NCBI GenBank assembly: GCA_937924335.1
Contig: CALDWW010000094.1
Span: 1 to 42,855 of the forward strand
Length of the DNA stretch: 42,855 bases
DNA from: an uncultured Gammaproteobacteria bacterium
Lineage (GTDB): Bacteria; Pseudomonadota; Gammaproteobacteria; Steroidobacterales; XN24
Reading direction: 5' to 3'
The position numbers and the translations under genes are program-made. The notes under the pieces are model-generated. The model did no database searches. It was not told the origin of the DNA and was given only the letters and a program-made list of their open reading frames with translations. Positions within the stretch are counted from its first letter, which is position 1. Each line of letters begins with the position of its first letter. Shown here piece by piece: positions 25,469 to 33,220 of the stretch.

Positions 25469-27823
25469 TCAGTCGAGTCGCACCTTCCTCAGCCGAAGTG
25501 CGTTCGTGATCACCGACACCGAACTGGCGCTCATCGCCGCGGCGGCGATCATCGGATTGAGAGTGACGCCCAGTAAGGGGAAGAGGGCGCCCGCCGCTAT
25601 CGGGACACCGATGCCGTTGTAGACGAATGCGAAGAAGAGATTCTGGCGGATGTTGCGTACCGTCGCATCACTCAGCGCCCGCGCCTGGGCCAGTACCGAC
25701 AGATCTCCGCGGACAAGGGTCACGTCTGCGCTCTCCATAGCCACGTCAGTGCCCGAACCCAGGGCTACTCCGACGTCCGCCTGGGCGAGTGCCGGCGCGT
25801 CATTGATGCCATCACCGGCCATCGCGACTTTTGCACCGGCCTGCTGCAGCCGACGAACGGCGCTCAGCTTCTCATCCGGAAGGACGTCCGCGACAACCTC
25901 ATCGATGCCAAGGCGCCGGGCAACGGCGACGGCGGTACTCCTATTGTCACCGGTGAGCATGATCAGCCGCAGCCCGTCGGAACGTAGCTGCTCAACGGCG
26001 TCATTCGCACTGTCCCGGATAGGATCCTCTATGACCAGCAGACCCGCGAGCATGCCATCTGCCGCTACCGCCACCACTGTCTTGCCTTCCGTTCTACGCC
26101 TTCGCGTCGCCTGCTGCAGACCTTCGTCGATCGTTACCCCATGTGCTTCCATGAACGGGTCGTTACCCAACACGATGCGACGACCGCCCAGGACACCGGT
26201 CAGTCCCTGGCCAGGGACCGCCTCGAATTCCGAGACCTGGCCGACATCGATGCCCCTGTCTGCAGCCCCGGCACTGATGGCCGCCGCCAGGGGGTGTTCG
26301 CTGCCTTTCTCTACCCCCGCTGCGAATCCAAGAACGGTCGTCTCATCAAAGCCGTCAGAGGGGATGACTTCCTGCAGCGCCGGCTTGCCTTCGGTCAACG
26401 TGCCGGTCTTGTCCAGGACCAGCGTATCCACGTCGCGGAACAATTCGATGGCTTCCGCATTTCGGAACAGGATCCCGAGACCGGCACCGCGGCCCATGGC
26501 GACAGTCAGGGACATGGGCGTCGCCAGCCCGAGGGCACACGGACACGCGATGATGAGGACGGCAACAGCGGCAAGGATCCCGTTTGCCAGGGCGGGCGGT
26601 GGCCCGACCCACCACCACATAAACAGAGCCAGTGCTGAGATTGCGACTACGGCCGGTACGAATATCGAAGCCACCCGATCGGCCATCGACTGGACCGGAG
26701 CGCGGGATCGCTGGGCATCGGCGACCATGTTGACGACACGAGAGAGGAGGGTGTCCGACCCCACCTTTTCGGCGACCATGACCAGCATGCCGTTGCCGTT
26801 GACCGTCCCCCCCATGAGTTTGTCGCCCGGACTCTTCTCGACCGGCAACGGCTCCCCGGTCAGCATGGATTCGTCAATGCTGCTGCGCCCCTCCAGTATC
26901 GAGCCATCCACCGGGAGTTTCTCCCCGGGTCGGACCCGCAGGCGATCACCGACCTGAACTGCGTCGAGCATCACGATGCGTTCGTGGCCGCAATCGGTCA
27001 GCTTCAGCGCTACCGGCGGAGCCAGATCCAGCAATGCGCGCAGCGCGCCTCCCGTCCGGTGACGTGCTCTCAACTCAAGCACCTGCCCGAGCAACACGAG
27101 CGTCACTATGACGGCGGCCGACTCGAAATACACGGGCACCTGGCCGCTCGAATCCCGCGCCGTCACCGGAAACAGATGCGGAGCAAAAGCAGCAGCCGAG
27201 CTATACAGGTAAGCGACACCGACACCTATACCGATAAGCGTGAACATGTTCAGGTTTCGATTGGAGATGGAAGTCCATGCGCGATCGAAAAACGGCGCAC
27301 CCGCCCAAAAGACCACCGGTGTCGACAACGCGAATTCCACCAGCCGCAGAGTACCGACGGGAGGCGGTGCCCCGAACAATAGTTTCAACAACGGCTGTCC
27401 CATGGAAAGGAACACGACTGGAACCGTCAGAATCAGCGCCAGCCAGAATCGCCGTTTCATGTCCGTTAACTCGCTGTCCTCCTGCGAGTCGACCGGCCGC
27501 GTCGGTTCCAGCGGCATGCCGCACTCCGGGCAATCTCCCGGCTCGGACTCGTTGACCTCCGGATGCATCGGGCAGGTCCACAGGACACTTGGCGAGATCG
27601 CCCGTAGCGGCCTCTCTGGCTCAAGCGCCATGCCGCAATGGGGGCAGGGGCCCTGCACGGGCGCCATGACGTCAGGGCACATCGGGCAGATCCAGGAATC
27701 CGATGGCTGATCTGCCTGGCCGTCCGTAACCCCGGGCTTGGCGGACGGCGTTTCGTTGTCGATTTCGATCTTAGGACTCCCGCTCTCTACACCCAACTCG
27801 TAGTGCCTCTCGCAGAGGAGCAA
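25469..27823 (-). CDS. copA: Copper-translocating P1B-type ATPase CopA
   Basis: A 784-residue heavy-metal ATPase that exports Cu(I). The N-terminus has two short metal-binding modules of the CPMHPE/CPxCGM type (residues ~45-70 and ~80-110) instead of the classical CxxC ferredoxin-like domain. The core has ion-binding [10 protein letters not shown], phosphorylation motif [11 protein letters not shown], the HP motif EHPLAAAI and hinge [20 protein letters not shown]. No in-frame ATG exists near the 5' end: the frame is closed by a stop 12 bases above TTG 27823, and TTG 27796 is another option. A 24-bp inverted repeat lies directly upstream. No copper regulator gene is adjacent. Confidence 0.93.
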   Translation of the reverse strand: MLLCERHYELGVESGSPKIEIDNETPSAKPGVTDGQADQPSDSWICPMCPDVMAPVQGPCPHCGMALEPERPLRAISPSVLWTCPMHPEVNESEPGDCPECGMPLEPTRPVDSQEDSELTDMKRRFWLALILTVPVVFLSMGQPLLKLLFGAPPPVGTLRLVEFALSTPVVFWAGAPFFDRAWTSISNRNLNMFTLIGIGVGVAYLYSSAAAFAPHLFPVTARDSSGQVPVYFESAAVIVTLVLLGQVLELRARHRTGGALRALLDLAPPVALKLTDCGHERIVMLDAVQVGDRLRVRPGEKLPVDGSILEGRSSIDESMLTGEPLPVEKSPGDKLMGGTVNGNGMLVMVAEKVGSDTLLSRVVNMVADAQRSRAPVQSMADRVASIFVPAVVAISALALFMWWWVGPPPALANGILAAVAVLIIACPCALGLATPMSLTVAMGRGAGLGILFRNAEAIELFRDVDTLVLDKTGTLTEGKPALQEVIPSDGFDETTVLGFAAGVEKGSEHPLAAAISAGAADRGIDVGQVSEFEAVPGQGLTGVLGGRRIVLGNDPFMEAHGVTIDEGLQQATRRRRTEGKTVVAVAADGMLAGLLVIEDPIRDSANDAVEQLRSDGLRLIMLTGDNRSTAVAVARRLGIDEVVADVLPDEKLSAVRRLQQAGAKVAMAGDGINDAPALAQADVGVALGSGTDVAMESADVTLVRGDLSVLAQARALSDATVRNIRQNLFFAFVYNGIGVPIAAGALFPLLGVTLNPMIAAAAMSASSVSVITNALRLRKVRLD

Positions 27824-27831
27824 GCATAAGT

Positions 27832-27855
27832 GCTGTTATATACATGTATAACAGC
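27832..27855. promoter_or_regulatory. Inverted repeat (candidate operator) upstream of copA
   Basis: Perfect 9-bp arms GCTGTTATA and TATAACAGC enclose TACATG. An overlapping 12-bp palindrome TATACATGTATA is offset by one base. The element is 8 bases upstream of the TTG copA start, in an AT-rich gap, and fits a dimeric repressor site controlling copA. TACATGTA resembles the CopY box TACANNTGTA but lacks the two spacer bases. A role in controlling the 27972 gene on the other strand is also possible. Confidence 0.5.
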
Positions 27856-27971
27856 CAGTTACACGCTATATTTAATGCCCCCTATAGGGCTATTCGTAGC
27901 TTCGAATTTTGCATGAACGACCCGTCAATATTAGCGCGAGATGGCACTGATATGGCGGAGGCAGGAAAATA

Positions 27972-28365
27972 ATGGATATCAATCATGGTGCGGTGCTCGT
28001 AGCGGCATTATCCGCATTCGCCCTCGTGGGACGCCTGGTATTCCCCGGTACTGTTCGGAAAGGCATGGCTGCGCGAAAGCGAAAGCGAAGCCGATCCGCA
28101 ATCCGGACACCCGGGCAACGTGTTCGGCGGCGCATTCTTGTTATCTCTAGTAGCTACCTATGTTTTCGCTGTGTTCCTGGGACCCGACCCCGGCCTGGGA
28201 CTGGCGATCGGCGCCGGTGTACCCGCAGGACTCGGATGGGTGGCATCCTCGTTTGGTATCAATTATCTGTTTTCCCAGCGTAGCCTGCAGCTGTGGTTGA
28301 TAGATGGCGGATACCACACGCTACAATTCACACTCTACGGAGTGATTCTCCCACTTTGGCACTGA
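27972..28365 (+). pseudogene. DUF1761-family membrane protein, frameshifted
   Basis: Two overlapping frames together give one DUF1761 protein of about 130 residues with four membrane helices. The first frame starts at ATG 27972 (AGGA 5 bases upstream) and gives MDINHGAVLVAALSAFAL. The second continues with AWYSPVLFGKAWLRES, VFGGAFLLSLVATYVFAVFL, LGWVASSFGINYLF and HTLQFTLYGVILPLWH. Removing one G from the GGG at 28028-28030 joins them. This is either a real inactivating frameshift or a base error in a short G run. The function of DUF1761 is unknown. Confidence 0.75.
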
Positions 28366-28496
28366 TTTACGCGCTGACAACAGCCTGCACTCAGTCACGA
28401 CGTTGGGGCAGCCCCGAAAAGCCGTTTGCCTTGACCTCTCTCACAGGAGACCAGAGGGACTCTTCCGGAGGATCAGTACGCCCCTACCTAAGTGCG

Positions 28497-28512
28497 CATA
28501 ATATATATTATG
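28497..28512. promoter_or_regulatory. 16-bp AT-rich palindrome upstream of the alpha/beta hydrolase
   Basis: CATAATATATATTATG is a perfect palindrome 137 bases before the hydrolase ATG, in a 283-base gap that otherwise shows nothing I recognise. It contains TATAAT-like strings on both strands, so it may be an operator, a promoter core, or both. Confidence 0.35.
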
Positions 28513-28648
28513 TTAAATCGCAATTATATTGAGGCCCGTGACCGCCCTGTCCCCACAACCCCGAGTCCGGCAGTGATGGCCACGCGAGCACCTATGATCA
28601 TGGAATGCTGCAGACCGGTTTCCCTCATCGATCTTGGAATCCCTGCTT

Positions 28649-29509
28649 ATGGACCCTCATATCGGATCATCCGATCTCTGCATCCCGGCGCGTGATGGTT
28701 TCGGCCTGGGAGCAACCGTCTTCCGGCCTGATCGACCTGACGGCGACGTCGTAGTCATCAGCAGTGCTACGGCTGTTTCCCGAACCTTCTATCGCCATTT
28801 CGCGACTTACCTGGCCGAAAACGGCCTTACGGCGGTCTCTTATGACTATCGCGGCATCGGTGGCTCGAGGCCGGTGGACCTGCGGGGTTTCGACGCCAGC
28901 ATGCATGACTGGATCTTCTCCGACATGGCCGGCGTCCTGGACTGGGTAAACACAGAATTCTCCCCGAGACGACTGTTTGTCGTCGGCCACAGCATCGGCG
29001 GCCAGGCAACCGGGTTGCTGGAGAACACGAAATCAGTCACCGCAATGTTGACCGTATCAGCTCAAAGCGGATATTGGGGCCTGCAGGGTGCGGAGCAAAA
29101 ATACGTCGTCTGGCTGCACGTGCACGTCACATTTCCGCTGCTGGTCGCTCTCTTCGGCTATCTGCCGTGGAGCCGCTTTGGAGCTACCGAAGACCTGCCA
29201 AAAGCGGTGGCAAACGAATGGGCGCGTTGGTGCCGCCAGCCTGACTACATACTGGGCGACAAGACATTGCCTCTGCATCGTTATCGGGAATTTGGCGCCC
29301 CGGTGCTAGCCTACAGTTTCGCCGATGACAAATGGGGAACCGCCGAGTCTGTAGACGCGATGATGAAGGCTTATCCCAAACTGGAGCGCCGCCACGTGGA
29401 TCCGGCCACTGCAGGATTGGGTTCCATCGGGCACTTCGGTTACTTCAGACCCAGGTCGTCGACGCTCTGGGCTGACGCTGTGGCGTGGTTCAACAGTCAC
29501 CCTGCATAG
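28649..29509 (+). CDS. Alpha/beta hydrolase (COG4757-like)
   Basis: A 286-residue alpha/beta-hydrolase-fold protein. The nucleophile Ser is in VVGHSIGGQATGLL, the likely acid is in SFADDKWGT, and the His is in GSIGHFGYFRP. The oxyanion region follows VVVISSATAVSRTFYRHFA, and YDYRGIGGSRP is typical of COG4757 proteins. The substrate is unknown. ATG 28649 is taken as start; TTG 28634 is in frame but less likely. No signal peptide is seen. The gene stands alone, with a possible hairpin terminator downstream. Confidence 0.83.
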   Translation: MDPHIGSSDLCIPARDGFGLGATVFRPDRPDGDVVVISSATAVSRTFYRHFATYLAENGLTAVSYDYRGIGGSRPVDLRGFDASMHDWIFSDMAGVLDWVNTEFSPRRLFVVGHSIGGQATGLLENTKSVTAMLTVSAQSGYWGLQGAEQKYVVWLHVHVTFPLLVALFGYLPWSRFGATEDLPKAVANEWARWCRQPDYILGDKTLPLHRYREFGAPVLAYSFADDKWGTAESVDAMMKAYPKLERRHVDPATAGLGSIGHFGYFRPRSSTLWADAVAWFNSHPA

Positions 29510-29610
29510 ATTCAGCAGGACGGAAGCCAGTCACCCAGACGTCTTCGAGGACGGCATTAGTTCCTGTGTTTTACTCTAAATAACAAAAGGATAAGTGGTT
29601 ATTCAAGAAT

Positions 29611-29633
29611 CGCTCTGATGTTGTGTCAGAGCG
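29611..29633. terminator. Hairpin between convergent hydrolase and ada genes
   Basis: Perfect 8-bp stem CGCTCTGA/TCAGAGCG with a 7-base loop. It lies between two genes that converge (hydrolase, plus; ada, minus), so it may stop transcription from both sides. No strong U-run follows on either strand, so it is not a textbook intrinsic terminator. Confidence 0.45.
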
Positions 29634-29675
29634 TCCTCCGCGGGACGGGCAGAGTCTCAACGGCGGGCTAATCGC

Positions 29676-30746
29676 TCAGCTACGCTTTGTCTTGCGCGCT
29701 CTCTCCATGTCGAGCAGCGCACGTTTCCTTTCCATACCCCAGCGGAACCCACCCAGATCTCCATTGCCACGCAAGACGCGATGGCACGGCACCAGCACTC
29801 CGATGCGATTCGCGGCACATGCAGATGCCACGGCCCGTGCCGCACCGGTTTTTTTGATGCCGGAAGCAAGCTCCCCGTAGCTCATCACCGTGCCCTCCTC
29901 CACGCTCATCAGGAAACGCCAGACTTTCACCTGGAAGGCAGTACCCCGCAGATCAACCGGGAGGTCAGGTCGCGGGGCATCTCCGGCCAGGTATTCGTCC
30001 AGAGCCTTGACCCAGGAGTCCAGCTCGGGAGAATTCTGCGCGGTCGATTTCTGCAAATCCGCCTTGGGAAACTCGGCCCTGAGCTGCTTCAAGAGCGCTT
30101 CGGGACTGTCGCCAAACTGGACGAAGCAAACGCCGCTGTCGGTCGCCGCCATCATCATTGGCCCCAACGCCGTATTCCTGCAGGAATAGGCTATCGTCTC
30201 CCCCATGCCGCCGCTCCTGTAGGAGGTCGGTGTCATTCCCAGGTTGCGGGCCGCTCTGCCGTAGACACGGCTCGTCGAGCCGTATCCGGCGGCGAAAATG
30301 GCTCCCGTTACATCGTCACCACTCTTAAGCGCCGCCTTTAGTCGTCGTCTGCGGATCAGGTCCTGATAGGCCTTTGGCGATACCCCGAACGCCTCAGAAA
30401 AAGTGCGTTGAAGACGGGATGGCGAGAGCTCCACCCGCTGGGCCAGTGCCGCCAGGGTCAGTTTCTCCTCAGCATTGGCCTCGATATGCCTGGCGGTCTC
30501 CACGAGCCTGGCCAGGTCTGCCGGAGTTTCCACAGGGCGACATCGCTTGCAGGGCCGGAACCCGGCGATCAGTGCCGCCTTGTCGTCGGCGAAGAAGCGG
30601 ATGTTCTCCGGTCGTGCCGGGCGCGCGGCACAGGATGGCCGGCAGAACACCCCCGTGGTGACAACCCCGTAGTAGAAGCGGCCGTCATAAGCCTTATCAC
30701 GTTTCGCGAGAGCGGCGCGCATCTCACTTTCCACGAGCGACTTCAT
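29676..30746 (-). CDS. ada: Bifunctional DNA methylphosphotriester/O6-methylguanine repair protein and activator Ada
   Basis: A 356-residue Ada protein. The N-terminal zinc domain has the four cysteines (35, 39, 66, 69) of the methylphosphotriester acceptor (GVFCRPSC, RPCKRC). An AraC-type helix-turn-helix follows at about 90-180 (LSPSRLQRTFSEAFGVSPKAY). The C-terminal O6-alkylguanine transferase has active site VPCHRVLRGNGDLGGFRWG. In E. coli, methylation of the N-terminal cysteine turns Ada into an activator of its own operon. Here the start overlaps the DUF1203 gene by 4 bases, so both are one operon. I found no clear Ada box upstream. Confidence 0.96.
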   Translation of the reverse strand: MKSLVESEMRAALAKRDKAYDGRFYYGVVTTGVFCRPSCAARPARPENIRFFADDKAALIAGFRPCKRCRPVETPADLARLVETARHIEANAEEKLTLAALAQRVELSPSRLQRTFSEAFGVSPKAYQDLIRRRRLKAALKSGDDVTGAIFAAGYGSTSRVYGRAARNLGMTPTSYRSGGMGETIAYSCRNTALGPMMMAATDSGVCFVQFGDSPEALLKQLRAEFPKADLQKSTAQNSPELDSWVKALDEYLAGDAPRPDLPVDLRGTAFQVKVWRFLMSVEEGTVMSYGELASGIKKTGAARAVASACAANRIGVLVPCHRVLRGNGDLGGFRWGMERKRALLDMERARKTKRS

Positions 30747-31219
30747 GCTGATACAACTCTGTCGATGCGAGCTGCAAAGCAGCCCGGCTTTGCGTAGTGA
30801 GCGTGAATATAGCTCACGGTCGGGTTGGCGAACATTCGATCAATCAGTGGCTCCAGGGAATCGCCTGGGCCGATATCGGCCTCCTGCATCTGCCCTGCAC
30901 CGCTGAATCCCCGCAGAGAAATCAACCGGGAGCACAAAGCCTCAGGGATGTCATCGATACGATCGTACCGTTTCCGGGCGCCTTCCAGCACGTAGATGGC
31001 GTGACTTGAGCGGTAGGCGGTGCGTGCCGGCTGGTGCAGGTAATTCAACAACAGGACCGATTCGCCGGGCTGCGCGTCCCGTAGTTCGATGCGATCCGGG
31101 TAGCCAGGACTTGCGTCGGCGACGTGGCGCTCGACTCCTAGCGCAGACAACTTGACGTCCGATTGTCCGAACAGATGTCGGAACGGGCACGGGGACAGTC
31201 CGGTGATCCGAAACAGCAT
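30743..31219 (-). CDS. DUF1203-family protein
   Basis: A 158-residue soluble protein matching DUF1203 by eye. It starts MLFRITGLSPCPFRHLFG. It has PGYPDRIELRDAQPGESVLLLNY, HQPARTAYRSSHAIYVLEGA and a C-terminal YIHAHYAKPGCFAARIDRV. The function of the family is unknown. Its stop overlaps the ada start (ATGA), so it is probably co-transcribed and co-translated with ada. That context hints at a link to alkylation stress but does not prove one. Confidence 0.83.
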   Translation of the reverse strand: MLFRITGLSPCPFRHLFGQSDVKLSALGVERHVADASPGYPDRIELRDAQPGESVLLLNYLHQPARTAYRSSHAIYVLEGARKRYDRIDDIPEALCSRLISLRGFSGAGQMQEADIGPGDSLEPLIDRMFANPTVSYIHAHYAKPGCFAARIDRVVSA

Positions 31220-31487
31220 GTGAGTCTCCGGGTCTTCAAATGTTGCGACCTATTCTGACCCTGAAGCTGATCCGCGGACTATCCGTTTCTTGTCGTGGAA
31301 TTCGAGAATGTAGCCATCGACTGTTGTCAACAAGGGATTCTGCCACGACCTCCCTGGCCGATGATATGGAGAGGCCCGTTCCGGCAGCCCAACGCCGTGA
31401 TGCGTCGATCCGGCTGGTGGGACTGAAACCCGGTTCTGAGGGGCGTCCCGAACATCCACCAACGACGCCGGCAGACGTTGAACCCGA

Positions 31488-32330
31488 TCAGTGCCCTTCT
31501 TTGAACAACGAGGCCGCGCTGTCAATCAGGAGATTAAACAAGTCGAGCACTTCACGGACCGCGCGCGGATTTTCTTGCAGATTGTCATAGGGAATCCTGA
31601 CGCCTGTCCAGCCGTCCGTATTCCACTCAGCGAAATCAGGCAGCGGTTTCTCTGGAAAGCCGTCAAGGCCGGGATAGACAGTGAGATAGAGATAGGGTCG
31701 GGGGTGGGCGAGATCTCCGAATGAGAAACCTACGTTGACCTGCTCGTCGGACTTCTCCGGGTCTTCCGGATCTTTCTTCGCTACCAGATCTCCCGAGATC
31801 CAAAGCATGGAGACATCGAAGTGATGAGGCCAGATCTGGACTGCGGAAGTCTCGACTCTCTGTCCGGCCCTGACATGCTTCAGCAGGCTGTCGGCCCAGA
31901 CCATTAACCTCCACACTTCACGCATCGTCGGAATGTCACCCTGTGCCAGCGCGACATCGTCAAAAGCCTCCGGCGTGAAATCGAGTTCGATACCCCAGTC
32001 GTCCAACTTGGCAAGAAACAGCGTGGCGAGACGACGCGCACTCAGGTCAGGCAGGCTAAGGCGCCCCGCTTTGCCGGCGCTCGAGATCAGCGTTGCATGG
32101 CCGTCATGGAAGTCGAGCCGGATTTCGAATGCGCCCCAGGACGTCGGTATGTTGGTCGTCGTCAATCCTCTCGCATGGGTCCTGAGGCTAGTGTGCCAAA
32201 AGTGCTTTTGATGCGGCGCAACGGTGCCACGGATCTTGCCAAGGACACGGGCATAGGCCTGCATACCGTCGCGAACCCGTTCCCACTCTTCGGCTTCCAG
32301 CAACGGGAGTTTGTTATCGCTTGTTGTCAC
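31488..32330 (-). CDS. DUF5996-family protein
   Basis: A 280-residue protein matching DUF5996. The typical segments are TVAPHQKHFWHTSLRTHARGL, WGAFEIRLDFHDGHATLISS, QIWPHHFDVSMLWISGDL and FSFGDLAHPRPYLYLTVYPG. The many His and Trp residues suggest a metal or substrate site, but the function is unknown. It starts with GTG; a run of ten G occupies the ribosome-binding position just upstream. The 269-base gap to DUF1203 downstream holds no gene I can support. Confidence 0.82.
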   Translation of the reverse strand: MTTSDNKLPLLEAEEWERVRDGMQAYARVLGKIRGTVAPHQKHFWHTSLRTHARGLTTTNIPTSWGAFEIRLDFHDGHATLISSAGKAGRLSLPDLSARRLATLFLAKLDDWGIELDFTPEAFDDVALAQGDIPTMREVWRLMVWADSLLKHVRAGQRVETSAVQIWPHHFDVSMLWISGDLVAKKDPEDPEKSDEQVNVGFSFGDLAHPRPYLYLTVYPGLDGFPEKPLPDFAEWNTDGWTGVRIPYDNLQENPRAVREVLDLFNLLIDSAASLFKEGH

Positions 32331-32335
32331 TTTCG

Positions 32336-32345
32336 CCCCCCCCCC
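32336..32345 (-). repeat. Ten-base poly-G tract at the ribosome-binding position of the DUF5996 gene
   Basis: On the minus strand, ten consecutive G end 5 bases before the GTG start at 32330 (G10-CGAAA-GTG). Homopolymer tracts of this length change length by slippage during replication. Here gain or loss of G would alter the spacing or strength of the ribosome-binding site. It could be a phase-variation switch or a difficult-to-sequence run. Confidence 0.6.
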
Positions 32346-32485
32346 GGGAGATACAACGGTGCCACCGGCCGTACCTAAGTTACCTCAGATTATGTAATAA
32401 AGCATATTATGGATGGCTGGCGGAATGAGACACCCGGAACGTCAGCAGGCGGGGCCCGCCGGCACCGTCCTCCCCGATGCGATCG

Positions 32486-33220
32486 TCAGCCCTTCCTGAG
32501 AAAGGCCGTGCCGAGAGCCTTACGGCGCAGGTAGGCGTAAACCTCCAGCAGAGGCAGTTCCTTGGGGCATACGTCATGGCAGGCCATGAGCCCGATACAG
32601 CCGAACACGCCATCGTCGTCGGAGATGACCTCGAACCAGTCTGTATCGGCCCTGGCGTCCCTGGGATCCATCATGAATCTGGCGATGCGGTTCATTCCGG
32701 CCGGTGCGACGAAACCCGGACGGACATTCGCGACGCCACAGCTGGCGACACAGCAGCCGCACTCGATACAGCGGTCGGACTCATAGATAGCGGCAGCCAG
32801 TTCATCATCCATCGGTTCCTCGACAGCCGCCGGATCGAACGGGGCCCGCTCATGTACCCATGCCCCCACCTGCTCAGCCATAGCACGGAACCATGTGCCC
32901 GTATCGACCGAAAGATCACCGATCAACTTGAACGCCGGTAACGGGTGTAGCCGCACGGTCGCGGCGAGATCGGAAGTCAGGGTCTTGCACGCCAGCGTGG
33001 GACGACCGTTGACCATCATGCCGCAGGATCCGCATACCGCCGATCGACACGAGAAGTCGAATTGCAGCCCCGAATCCTGCTCCTCCCGAATCCTGTTCAG
33101 AGCCCGGAACAAGGTCATGTAGGGTTCTTCTTCCAGAGTGAACGCTTGCATGCGTGGCTCGGACTCAGGGTCTTCGGGATTGAAGCGAAATATTTCGAAA
33201 GTAAGTTTCCTGGCCGTCAT
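32486..33220 (-). CDS. frdB: Fumarate reductase/succinate dehydrogenase iron-sulfur subunit
   Basis: A 244-residue electron-transfer subunit with three clusters. The [2Fe-2S] ligands are in CRSAVCGSCGMMVNGRPTLAC. The [4Fe-4S] and [3Fe-4S] ligands are in CIECGCCVASC and CIGLMACHDVCP. It passes electrons between the flavoprotein and the di-haem cytochrome b. It overlaps frdA by 4 bases (ATGA) and is the last gene of frdCAB. Length and sequence resemble the epsilonproteobacterial (Wolinella-type) enzyme rather than the usual gammaproteobacterial SdhB. Confidence 0.93.
   Translation of the reverse strand: MTARKLTFEIFRFNPEDPESEPRMQAFTLEEEPYMTLFRALNRIREEQDSGLQFDFSCRSAVCGSCGMMVNGRPTLACKTLTSDLAATVRLHPLPAFKLIGDLSVDTGTWFRAMAEQVGAWVHERAPFDPAAVEEPMDDELAAAIYESDRCIECGCCVASCGVANVRPGFVAPAGMNRIARFMMDPRDARADTDWFEVISDDDGVFGCIGLMACHDVCPKELPLLEVYAYLRRKALGTAFLRKG

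Noticed and set aside
31240..31590. Possible small genes on either strand between DUF1203 and DUF5996
   Set aside because: Neither strand gives a recognisable domain, good start or codon pattern; part of the plus-strand frame lies under the DUF5996 gene.
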